From Nematostella vectensis (taxonomy: Eukaryota > Cnidaria > Anthozoa > Actiniaria > Edwardsiidae): 64,000 nucleotides of DNA. This document shows, in pieces, positions 25,542 through 37,500 of the stretch (within the stretch, counting starts at the first letter, position 1; the number at the start of each line of letters is the position of its first letter). Made by a program: the position numbers and the translations under genes. The DNA lies in NCBI RefSeq assembly GCF_932526225.1, contig NC_064034.1, positions 9,115,387 through 9,179,386 on the forward strand, written 5' to 3'. The notes beneath the pieces are model-generated. The model searched no databases and had not been told where the DNA came from. It worked only from the letters and a program-made list of their open reading frames with translations.

Positions 25542-28500
25542 CTGTCAAGAAAAATAGAGGTTAAGATCAGCGTCTATAAAATAGGATATACGCGCATTAG
25601 TTACATAACTTTCTCTTCCTCTCTCGATTTCCACAGTCAAAAAAAGTTTCTTCAGATAAATTGCTTATAGAAACATAGTTCTTACCGCATTCTGGAAGGA
25701 ATTCAGCCCATTCGCCCTTCATCCTCAGCAGCTCAATGTAAGCAGCGGTAGTGTTGCAGTGCTTCATGTCCTTAGCAGTCTTGCTGTCGCAGGTGGCGTA
25801 GTCGTCCTCGCATGCCAGCATAAATGGTCTAGGGTTTGTGATGTTGAAGAAAGGAGCCAGAGGAGAATGTTCATCCTTGAAGAGCTCACGGCATCGGCTA
25901 GAGTAACGGCTTGTTGGGCACTGAAATACCAATACATTATTTTGGTAAATACATGCATCCAGGAACGTAGACGAAAAGTAGCAAGCATATGCACACCAAA
26001 CGGCAACTTGTGTGAGACCATACCTTGCTCTTGGGCTTTATGTAGCGCTGGATCTGGCACTTGGTGTCATTGGTAACCTCCCAGGAGTTGACGAATTCAA
26101 TCAAGCTTCCTGCGTGCTTGCCGTTGGGTTTGGTCATTTCATCGTGGTGCTCGTTGTTGTTGGTGCCGAGGAGACCTGTGAAAGGAATTTGGCGGTGAGA
26201 TATACGCATGGTCTGATTGAGACTTTCTATTTCTTCATACAGCTGTTGTTCATATAAACCGACGGATGTACCTGCAAGGCGGCCGTGGAACCACTTGTCG
26301 AAGTTGAAGGTACATGCGTTGTGTTCCATGTCGCAGAGGATCTCGATTCCAATGTCATGACGGAGGACAACGAATGGTCCCTCGCGAGTCACCGTCATGT
26401 TCTTGGTCTGGACTGGCAGCTCACTGTTGTAGCCGTCAAGGATTTTGTTACCCTCGGCATCGATCTTTACCATCGATTCCACGCGACCACTTGAGTGGAT
26501 CTACACCAGAGAAGGGGTATTGAAATAAGCAAGTGATAAAAAAAAATCCTTAGAGCAGGCACAACGGAGACATTTTGTAGAATTATGATAGAATGGACAA
26601 ACCTTAACATTGCCATCCTCTGTGATGAGGATCATGGCATCTTCTTGGCTCATGATGGTGAACTTATTGTCACGGACATCACGGGCAAGGACGTATGTGC
26701 ATTCGGGCTTATTGTAACCAGGGAACCGGTAGTACAAGCTGTCGAAGGTGGAGACATGGGGCTTGCCAAAGATCATTGCGGTGCCTGTAAAAGCATGTAT
26801 CGATTGTTATAGTATCAGCCAATTCAGAGAGCCACTCCTACTATTCTTAATGGGTCTATTTGGTTCAACGCTATATATTTACACAGAGCTGCTAATTTTT
26901 CTACTTACTGTTGAATGGTGGAACCCAGTTGCGAGGTCTCAGGAGGTTGCTGATGTGGTTGATCTTATGGTTGATTCTGCGGTGCCAGTACTTCTTCACA
27001 CGGTGTAAATGACGTGTGCGAGACTTGAGGATCTTGCTTGAGTGTCTGTAGTATTCCTTGGAGTGGTGGATGTATTTCTGGGTAAGCCGGTGCTCGGCGA
27101 TGCTCTGGTACACCTTCTCGGCGGTCTTGCGAAGCTCAGCATATCTGATCATTGCGTGTTTGTACAAAGCACGATAGATCTTCAAGGTCTCGTTGTATGC
27201 TTGCATGGAATGGCTCTTTGCCTTTTCCAGGGCTTCCTTCATAGACGTAGAGTTGTAGATGTCAAATGAGATGTTCCATGCCATACCGCTCACTTTGAGG
27301 GTGAAGGTACGAGAAGCGTTGTATCCGACCATGCACCACTCCTTAGAGATGTTGTACACAACTGGGGCATAGGTCTTGGTAAGGTTCACTATCTTGGTCA
27401 TGTTGAACTCCCGAATGAATTGGCGAGTGATGTTGAAGTAGTGGATGGTGGCGTTCATGTGTCTCTTGATAAAGGGGCACTTCATTGACCTGTTGTAGAA
27501 TGCCATGCTGAGTTTGTATACTCTCATTCTCAGGATAGTGGTCTTGTTAAGCGCTATTTGCTTCCATACTCGTGTCATGTTCATTGCCTTTAGCTGGTAA
27601 ACCCTGGCGTACGTCTTGGTCATGTTGATGGCATGGCGGGTCATGTTCACCACCTTGTTCTTCAGGTTGATTGCCTTGTTGCAAGCCATGGTGCAGACAT
27701 CCTTGATGTTACCGTTAAAATCCTGCGGGTGTGGGATGACCAGGCTAAACATACCATCACTCATCTGGACGTGGTTCGGTAGGTCAGCTCTCAGCTTCAT
27801 GAGGTGCTCGCGTACTTTGGTCATGTAAGCACGGATCTTCATCATCTTGGCGGACATAGTCTGATTCAGGGTGCCGAAGTGACCATGGGCGTACCTAAGC
27901 GATAGCACAACATTAGTTCAAGAGGTGCCAGGGTATTAATTTTTCAATAGTTTTTTCATTATGTCTTGTCTTGTCTTACCTGATGGTCTTGTTGACAAAC
28001 TCGAGAGCAGAGTACGCGGAGGACTTCAGCATAGCAGGCATCCTCTCGGTGTGTTTTTTGTACTCATTGTAGTGCAACTGTAACTTGGAGTAGTGGTACT
28101 CGACTTGTGCACGGACCTTATCCTCAACACCGTAGTACTTGTTAATGAACGTGATGGTCTCAACGATTTCGTTCTTGGTCTGGTTAATGGTAGGCACCCA
28201 AGGTTTCAGTGCCGCGGTGCAGTTGTTGACCAGCTTAGTAAGATAGATCTTGGAAGCGTGGTACTTCTGGAAGGTCATATTAACAGCCATCTTGGTCATG
28301 TTGATGGCCTTGGTCTTCAGGTGAAGAGTGACGTTGACAGTGTAGTTGTAAGCAATGATGGCGCGAGAGCGCATAAGAAGAACAGATTCACGGATCGTCA
28401 TCTTGCTTGCATCGCGCAGAGTCTTGACGGTTAAGTGGTAAGTCTTGACGCTGAACTTGTAAGGACGGCTATTCAGGATGTAGGTCTTGGCGCGTAATGT

Positions 28501-31500
28501 CATGTTCTTGCTAAGTTCGTCGGCCAGAGCAGTGTACTTCTCGAAGGCTGGAATGACTTTGTTCTTGTAGAACGGGACGACCTTGTTCTTGTAGAAAGGC
28601 ATGACCTTGGTCTTGTAGTAGGTTTCGACCTTCGCCTTGTAGTAGTGGACCTTTTCCATGTACATTTTGATGGCCTTCTCAATTGTCTTGTTCACAAACA
28701 CTCGAGTCTCATTGGTCTTGATCTCTGCGTACTTACGAGCGATATTGTAGTACTTGACGGTCATGTTCTTGGCCACAAGAGTGTAGTTCTTGGCGATGAG
28801 TGTGAACTTGTTGAACATGGGTCTGTACTTTTCGATCATCACGGTGGCGTTTTTCTTCAGAATCAAAGCAAACTGCTTGATCTTGATGACGTACTTCTGA
28901 GCTTTGATCGTCATGTTCTTGTAGAAGACCTTGCCAATGGCAATAGCCTTAATTGTCATGTTCTTGGCTTGAATGGTCATGTTCTTAATTTTCTCAGAGG
29001 TGTTCTTAGTAAATTCGATGGTCTTGAAGACATAGTGGTGCTCGACGATTTCACGGAGTTTCATCTGCTTGAAGTCATTGAACCCCTTCTTGATAGATTT
29101 CTTTGTCTTCTCAACCATGTCTTTAGCCTTCTGTTTCAGCTCTTCAGCCTTGACCTTCAGCTCTGCGATCTTGATTTTGAGTTGCGCTTTCAGTTCCTTT
29201 GCTTTGCTCGTGGCAATAGCAATTGCCTTGGTAGTCTTATCCTTGCTAAAATCGAAGATATCCTTGCCAGCCTCGATGATTTCATGTTGCTTTATCTCGT
29301 CAAGCAGCTCGCCCCAGATCTCGTGCCTGATAATTTGCTCAGCGGCGGTGTTCTCAATAGCCTGATTGAAAGCCTTACGAGCTTTGAGTTCAGCTGTGGC
29401 GTAGATATTTGCTGCGTACTCCTTTGGGTTGGCCATGATCTCATCGCGCTTAGCCATAAGCTCAGCACGCTTCTGCTTCATAAGAGCGGGGAGGGTGACG
29501 TTCATGTAGTGCACGATCTTCTTGATCTTAGCCTCTATTTTGGGCCTGGTTTCCTTCACGTAGGTCTCGGCTTTGACGCGCAGTTCCTTGACCTTTTCGA
29601 TGAGTTCCTTTACCTTAGCGACAACCTTAGCATAGCGTTCCTTGACCTGGTACTTCATCATCAAGTTCTTGAAGTCCTGTCGGCTTGTGATGTTGCGGTA
29701 CAGGGCAAATGTGTAATTCTTAGCCTTTTGGATTTGGATGAGGGTAAGGTTCTTTGCCTTCTGAAGATTCACCAAAGTAAAGTTCTTGGCCTTCTGAATT
29801 AAAGGGATTGACGCGTTTCTGATTCTAATGATCATGATCATGGTCTTGTTTTGAGCGGTCTTGGCGTAAGGGTGGAAGATAGCGATCAGCTGCTTGCCAG
29901 AGATAATGGTAACATTCTTTGTCTGGTCGTATACGGCGACTACATCTTTCTTGATTTCCATCAGCGTCTTGTTCAGCTTCTTTATCCCGGACGTGGCCTT
30001 CATTACAATCCTCTCATACTCAGCCTTTGCCTTCTTCACGACCTTATCAGTTTGGGTGTTGACCATTGTATAAGCTTCGTTGTACAATTCTTCCACGGTC
30101 TTATCCTTGTTTTCGGCATACCATACCTTCACCTTCTCAACTCCGCGCTTGCCCATCTGGATACCATCATTGTATGCCTTTAGAGCCAGAGCCTTGCCTT
30201 TACCGATGTAGACGACAATCATGGGTCTAATGCTGCTGTTGAAGTGCTTGATGTAGCGGATAGTCATGTTGCGGGTCACGTTGAGTGCCTTCAGTGTCAT
30301 GTTGCGAGTCATGTAGTAAGCGCTGATGGTCCTATTCTTATAGATCTTGTAGTAAGTCAGAGTGAAGTTTTTGGTGGTGTTGAAGATCCTCATGGCGTGA
30401 ACGCGGCTCTCGTTGTAATACTTGACTGCCATTACTTTACTGAGGTTATAGTATTTCACAGCCATGACTTTGCTGAGGTTGTAGTACTTAATGGCCATAA
30501 CCTTTGTCAAGTTGTAGGTCCTCATCGTAAGGTTCTTGGTGTCGTTGTAGAACTTGATCACTTTGATGCTATAGTTCTTGTACAGTTGCAATCCAAAGTC
30601 CTTCGTCATCTTGTGAACCTTCAGGGCAATCTCTTCATAAGTCATATTTTCATACACACGCAGCTTCTGAACCAACATCTCAACTCTGCTGATCAGCTTT
30701 GTCTTTAGGTTGTCCATCCTCACGGCGACCTTGTCCTTCAAGACACTCGCTTCCTTCTCGACAACGTCATAGACATCCATGGCGATCTGCTTATAAAAGT
30801 TGTAGGCTTCCTTTGTTTCAACCTCATGCTCCCTGTAGAACTCCATCAGATAGTCCTTGGTATTACTGTACATTTCTTGAGCCTTTGCGGATGAAAGCGA
30901 CTTGTAGCTGTAGGCAGCGACGGTGGCTGACTTCCAGTAGCGCTGATGGAGACCGTACAAACCGAAGGTGGTGTTTTTGGCAATATGGAAGTGTTTACGT
31001 CCGACTGTCTTGGCTGACTCAATAACAGCCAAAAGCTCGTTCACGAACTGTTCACGTGTGATGTCCATACGCACTAGACGAACGGTCAGGTTGTAGACAC
31101 GGTAGGCAACAGCACTGATCTCCCTCAGCTCTTTGACGATCTTCATTCCGTAATTCTCAGCACGAGACTTAACATTAAGAGCGTGGGCCTTGACGTTAAG
31201 AGCATCGATGTGTCCCTTGACTTTCTGTACAATGGACTCCCACTTAGCCTTCATGTCAAGTGACGCGAACTTGTTGAACATATCCATCTCTTTCCATGCC
31301 TTCTGAGCTGGCGTCACGAAGTCGAGGTTCTTCAGCTGTTTAGTGATGTTCTGGACTTCAGCGGTGATGTTCTTGATGAGGAGTGTCATGTTCTTTGCGA
31401 AGATCTGGACTTTCATGATTGAAACCTGGACCAAGTCCTCAGGACGCATGTTGATTATCTTGAAGATGGTCTGGTTGAAAGCCTTGATGGATTGCTGGTA

Positions 31501-34500
31501 AGCCTTCATTGCTTGCTTGGCGTTAGTGTAGGTATGACGAATGGAGTCGTTAACCATTTTCTTGGTAGCATTTACCATCTCAGTAATTTTCATGATGGTG
31601 AGGTCAACAATCTGCTCAGGAGTCTTCTTCGACAATTCGTTGATAAAAGCTATCACAGCTGTGACATTGGTAGACAGAGTATGGTTCATAACATGGAATA
31701 TCTTGGTGCCTTCTTCGACAGTAACCTTGATGGTATTGTCAAGCATGACTCCAAGTGGAAGCTTGTGGATGGTAAGATTTAAGACTTGGTAGATGACATC
31801 CATGGCGAGTGGTCCTAGAGGCTTCATCATGGGCTGGTTGAACATGATCACTTTTGTTTTCAGATCCTTCAGGTTCTGGAGGAAAGGCTTGCCGCTCTCG
31901 ATGTATGACATGACAACAGGCTTAGCGCGATTGTAGATGGAGACAGACACTTTGACAATCAGCTTAGCCAAGGGTTTGGTATACTTATCAACCTTCTCCA
32001 TAGCTTGTGAGGACATGAGCTTTATCTTCCTTGTGATTTCCTTGGTCATTTTCTGGATGTCCTTTGTCAGGTTGCGAGCGAGCTCAATGGACTTTATGGT
32101 GGTGTTCTTAGCGTATCCAGGAGCCAGTTCGATCAGCTTCTTGGAGAGAACCTCAATCTTGTGCTTAAGGACAGTTATATTTTTGTTCAACTCCCTGCTC
32201 AAGTTATTCGCCTTCTCCTTTAGGAACACGAAGTGCTGGTGAATGGTTTTGTTCAGTACAATGAAGCGCTGATGGAACGTCTTGTTCAGTACAACGAAGT
32301 GCTCATAGAGGGTCTTGTTCAAAACGGTCATGTTAGTTGCTTTCAGACTGATGTTCATGGCGATGGCACCGATTTTTTTCAGGGTGCACGATGCGTTGAA
32401 ATCACACGTAAAAATGCGGATCTTCATCATGTACTTGTCCATCAAAGGTCCCAGCTTCTGCTTGCGGATCTCTAGGTCACGGATCTTTACATGAAGCTTC
32501 TTCAGCTGAACAGTCATGTTCTTGGACAATTCTTTACCGAGAAGTGTGATCCTCTTGATAACACGCACAGCGATGTCCCTCAGTTTCTCGTCTCGGACCT
32601 TGATGTCACCAACCATCTGAGTGAGGTTCAGACCCCAGCTCTTCAGGTCACGGCTGATGTTCTTCAAATGCAGATTGATGTTCATCAAGTGCAGGGTGAC
32701 GTTCTGCTTGCAGTGCTGAAGATGGGTGCGAATCCTCTTGAGATGCACTGTGCAATTACCGTAGATCAAAGGGATGCTTGCATTCAGCTCAGAGCGAATC
32801 TTTTTGTACAAGATGGTTGCATTGCGAACCAGCATGGGCAGGTTTGTGATGGTTTTGTTGAGAGCAAGAAAGCTCATGGTGTAAGCTTTCATTGTCAGGT
32901 TGTATGTCTTCAAGCTCATACTCTGGGCGATGTTGCTAATATTCTTGTAAAGACCCTTGAAGTCATAGGCCTTGGCGTGTTGGTAATACTTCATGACAAA
33001 GGGCTTGATCTTGTTCTCAAACTTCTTGACCATCTTTTCGATTTCCTTGGTCAGGTTCTTGGCACGGAAAAGGGTCATGTTGTACATTTTGCTAGTGGCG
33101 TTGATGATGATAGGCTTCAGAGACTTCACTTGGCCAACCAAATACTTGACAGTGGTGGTATTCCATTTTACAAAGACACGGCTCGCCTTGGGGGTGAGCT
33201 CGTACACGACTTGCGACTCAACAACAACGTCACCACCGAGTTTCCTCTGGAAGGTGACATCGATCTGTTTGTCACTTGGCATGTTGGCAGAAACCTGCGC
33301 AGAGATTCGAGAAGTCAGGGTCACGTTGTACATTATGCTCCTCCTCTCGGGATCCATCTTCATGACCCAGCCGGTTTTGTGTTCATTGCAGGTAAGATAC
33401 GCACTTGCGACGTACGCCTTCCAGTCAAACCGTCCCTGAAAGCCAATGGTGCGATCACGGACCTGGGCTGTCATAGCGAGTGTCTTGGTGTTCACGTCGA
33501 AGCTCTGGACAAAGGTGACCTTTTCCTTCATCACTGTAATGTCAGTTGTCCATGTCTTGGTCAGTCTCTTGTAGAATCCGTCCCACTGCAGAGATTTCTT
33601 AAAAGCGGTTAGCTTTGTGTTGACCTTCAGACCCTCAGCCGTATCCCAGCTAGCCTCAAAAACACCAGGGACCTTAGGGACAACCTCGACGGATACAAAC
33701 AGTTTGCTCTGTGCTCTGTTGTAGTCGATCTTCTCAGTCCATGTCTTGCGGAAAGCGTTGATGGTTGATGTCAGTAACAGACCATTCTTGCGAGAGAATT
33801 GCCCGTTAAATCGGATCAATTTCTTAGGCCATAGCTCCAGCTGTCCGTCGTAGCTCTCGGTGCGCTCGATGAAGCGGAAGTAGTTCTCAATGCTCTTACC
33901 AAAGACTGAAGCCGTATGGCGGACGAACAGACCCTCCTCGTGGTTCCAATCAAGAGAGTGTATCAAGGGAATGCGTGGGAGGATTTCCATTGAAGCCGAG
34001 ACCTTCTTGCCGGGCTTGTACCAGACGATCTGGTGGCTCATGGACTTCCCAGGAAGATATTCGACAATGATGTTCTTCGCCATTTCAGCCTCGTCATTCT
34101 TGAAGATGCTGGTTATAGATACACGCTTGCCTTTAGAGTAGATCAGACTGCTTTTCAGCTCGTGGTGAGTGCGGGTCTTGCTAGAATGGTTCAGGTGGGC
34201 GAACTCCACCCCGTAAGAGAAGGTGCGGCCAAGGACTCTCAATGTGTACGAGGTTTCGAGCTCGCGTCTCTTGCTCTCCAAACTGCTATAGCTCATCTCC
34301 AATTTGTCGTAGAAGAGCTGCTTGGTGCCATTCCTCAGCATGCGGACCACGAAGAAAGTCCTCCTACCATTCCTCAGGTTGTACTCACCCTTCAGCTCAC
34401 CTGTGTACTGTCCAATCTGGTTGCGGAATTTGACAATCTTCAAGTTGGTAAGGTTGTGGAACCTTAGAGACGACTTTGCGATGTAGTTCTTGTTCCACAT

Positions 34501-37500
34501 CAGTTGGAGTGCGACCTCCTTGTACTTTTCCTGGTTGATCAGGTGAGTCTTCATTCCAATGGTTTTGTTCATGACGGTGAAGTTAAAACCTGCAATTTTC
34601 TGCTCGATACCCTTCTCATAGAAGAACTTGACGTCCATGGAGCGCTTGGCGACGGTAGCATTCATCTGAAGCACCTTGCTGCTGTCGGTGTGCAGGTAGT
34701 TAAGCCATGACTCTACGTATATGGTGCTGTTGAAGGAGGCGGTGAAGCGGTTTGCACAAAATGTCGGCTTCTTGTACCACTGAGACTTGACCTCGGCGGT
34801 TCGGTTCAAAGCGGTGACGTTGAAGGAGATAAGCTTCTCGTCAGTCTTGTTGGAGAATGTGGCGCAGACCTTTCCGTAGCCGCGTCCCAGGATCTCGGGG
34901 TGGATGCAGAGGCTCTTGTGCATGGTCAGGTTCTGGAAAAGTCCTACCATTGCGAGGGTGTAGTTCTGGTATGAGCCACTAAGAACAAATTTCTTTTCCT
35001 CGTTCTTCGTGAACATCTTGGACATCAGCTCGACGGTTTTGTTGAAGCAGCTAGCATTGAAGCGCACACCCATATTGTCTGCGTACTTGAAGTAAGCAAG
35101 GGTGGCATTTATCGACTTCTTCATCAATGTTGCGTTGAATTTGACACCCTTCTCTGATGAATCATTGAAGAAAGCCATCAGCACCTCGGCGCTCTTGTTG
35201 AATCCAGCAACGTTAAACTTTAAGCCCTTCTCAGTCTCGAAGTTGAAGTAGGTCCAGACAGCCTCAATGGTCTTATTCATGGCGCTGACGTTGAATTTAG
35301 CGTATCGCTGCTCTCCGCGGCTCAGGTAACTCCACATAGCCTCTACGGTCTTGTTCATTACAGTAGCGTTGATCTTCAGGGCCTTGTCAGATGGCTTGGT
35401 GATGTAGTTCATGACCATACTTGCAGACTTATTCAGTCCGTTGACGTCAAATCGCAGTCCCTTCTCGCTAGTGTAGTTGAACAGGGTCCAGATTGCCTCG
35501 ACGGTCTTGTTCAGAACAGTAGCATTTATTTTCACGATCTTCTCATCCGTGAGGTTAAAGAAAGTCAGTGCAGACTCGATGGTCTTGTTCATGAAGGTGG
35601 CGTTGAAGCTCAGCTTAGAAGCACGGTCGATCTTAGCGTAGCTCCAAAAAGCATCCATGGTTTTGTTCATGGCGGAAGCGTGGAACTTCAAAGTCTTCTC
35701 GTTCTCAATGTTCAAGTATGACCAGAGGGCATTGATGGTCTTATTCATGGCGGTTGCGTCGAATTTGAGGCTCTTTTCGGCATCAGTGTTGAGGTAAGAC
35801 CACAAGGCACTGATGGTCTTGTTCAGGGCAGATGCGTTAAACTTCAGCCTTTTCTCGCTGCCAAGGTTGATATAGGACCAAACTGCTTGAGCCTGCTTGT
35901 TGAATCCAGATGCATTAACCCTCAAGGACTTCTCATTTTCACTCTTCAGGTAAGCAAAAGCAGTGTTGATGGACTTGCCCATGGCGGTGCCGTTGAACTT
36001 CACTCCCTGCTCGGAGGTGTAGTTGAAGAAAGTCCAGATGGCTTCCATGGGTCTGCCCATGATGGTTGAGTTTGCTTTGACAGCTTTTTCCTCTGTTGTG
36101 TTCAAGATGCCAGCGTACCAAGAAAACACGCGGTTTTTGTTGTCATGACTAGCACGGAAGTGGACTCCTTTCTCGATGCCCTTGTTAGCGTAAGAAGTAC
36201 GGACGGTGAATGATTGCCTGCATGGCTTGACAAAGGTGTTCAATACGGCCTCCTTCTCGGCTATGTTGTACTTTCCTGTGGTCTGGATGCTGAAGTTCGT
36301 TGGCTTGTTGGTGAAGTTGAAGAAAATGTTATGTTGTTCTTCGCCAAGGGAGCCATTTAGACAGATTGAGGTCTTCGTGCAGGTGTGGTTAGCGATGATC
36401 TCGAAACGTTTGTCTTGGACGTTCACTTCACCATTGGCATACAAGTACTTTCCAGGCCAGTATGTGGTGTTGCTGGTAATGCCATAGACACCAGACTTGT
36501 TGTACAGCTCGGTCAATTGGCGCACGGTGTAGTTCTTGTACGTAGCGGACCACGTGGCACCCATGCGGCGGTTCTTCAGGGAATCAGTCGAGTTAAAGAA
36601 CTGGGCGTTCAGGACGACGCTGTCGGCAGCCGAGAACGTCATGTTGACAGCGTGGGTCTTGTTGTTGTAACGTCCTTCTAGCTTTCCAAACCTGTAGCCC
36701 AAAGCACCAGTGGAAATACTAAAACTTTTCTCTTCATCCAGGAGCCACAGCGACGCATTCGCTACAAACTCACGCTCCCAGGTGGCGTTGGGGGTTGAGA
36801 TCTTGGTGACGAAATCATATTTGTTCTCGTCTTCAGTAGGAAGGCGTTGGGAGATGATCTGGTAAAGGCGGAGCTTCTTGTCGGTAGGGATGACTGACAG
36901 GCTGAAAGATGATGATCCCGACAGAGGGTAGAACGGTGACTCGTACTCGCGGAAAGCAACTGGTAGCGACAGGCGGCCACAAACGTTGATGCCGAGCACG
37001 CGTGTCATGTTTAAGCACGGCGTGGGCTATGAAAAAATTAAATAAAATGAGGTAGAGAAATATTCTTATTCACAGTTCACATTTACCTTAAAGCTCTATT
37101 CCTTTTAAAACTAATCACACCCCTAAATTACCTCTCCATCTCTAGCCAAACACAAGTATTTGACTCACCTCGATGCGTCTCTTGACTCCCTCGATCTTAA
37201 CCTCCTTGTCGTTCAATGTGGTGAACAGCGTGGATCTGATAAAAAAATGGAAGAATTATTAGTTAGCCACAATCGCGATTTACCACTGCTCAGGATTCCA
37301 TACATTTCTCTTATCTCCAAAATCGAAAGAATCAAACAAAGCACTATCACACTTACGAGACGTTGAAGATCTGGCTGGGCTTCTGTGGAGCGCCAAGCTC
37401 GAACTTAAGGATCTGTCCTTGCTTGTAGGTAGCGTTACCCTTGATCTCGGTGGAGGTGTACAAAGAGGAGTTGACAAGAATACCAGCCTCCGCAACAAAC

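Noticed and set aside
28093-36681. Many plus-strand ORFs of 60-385 aa
   Set aside because: They are antisense to the 9-kb lipoprotein exon. Their length follows from its codon bias, and they show no domains.
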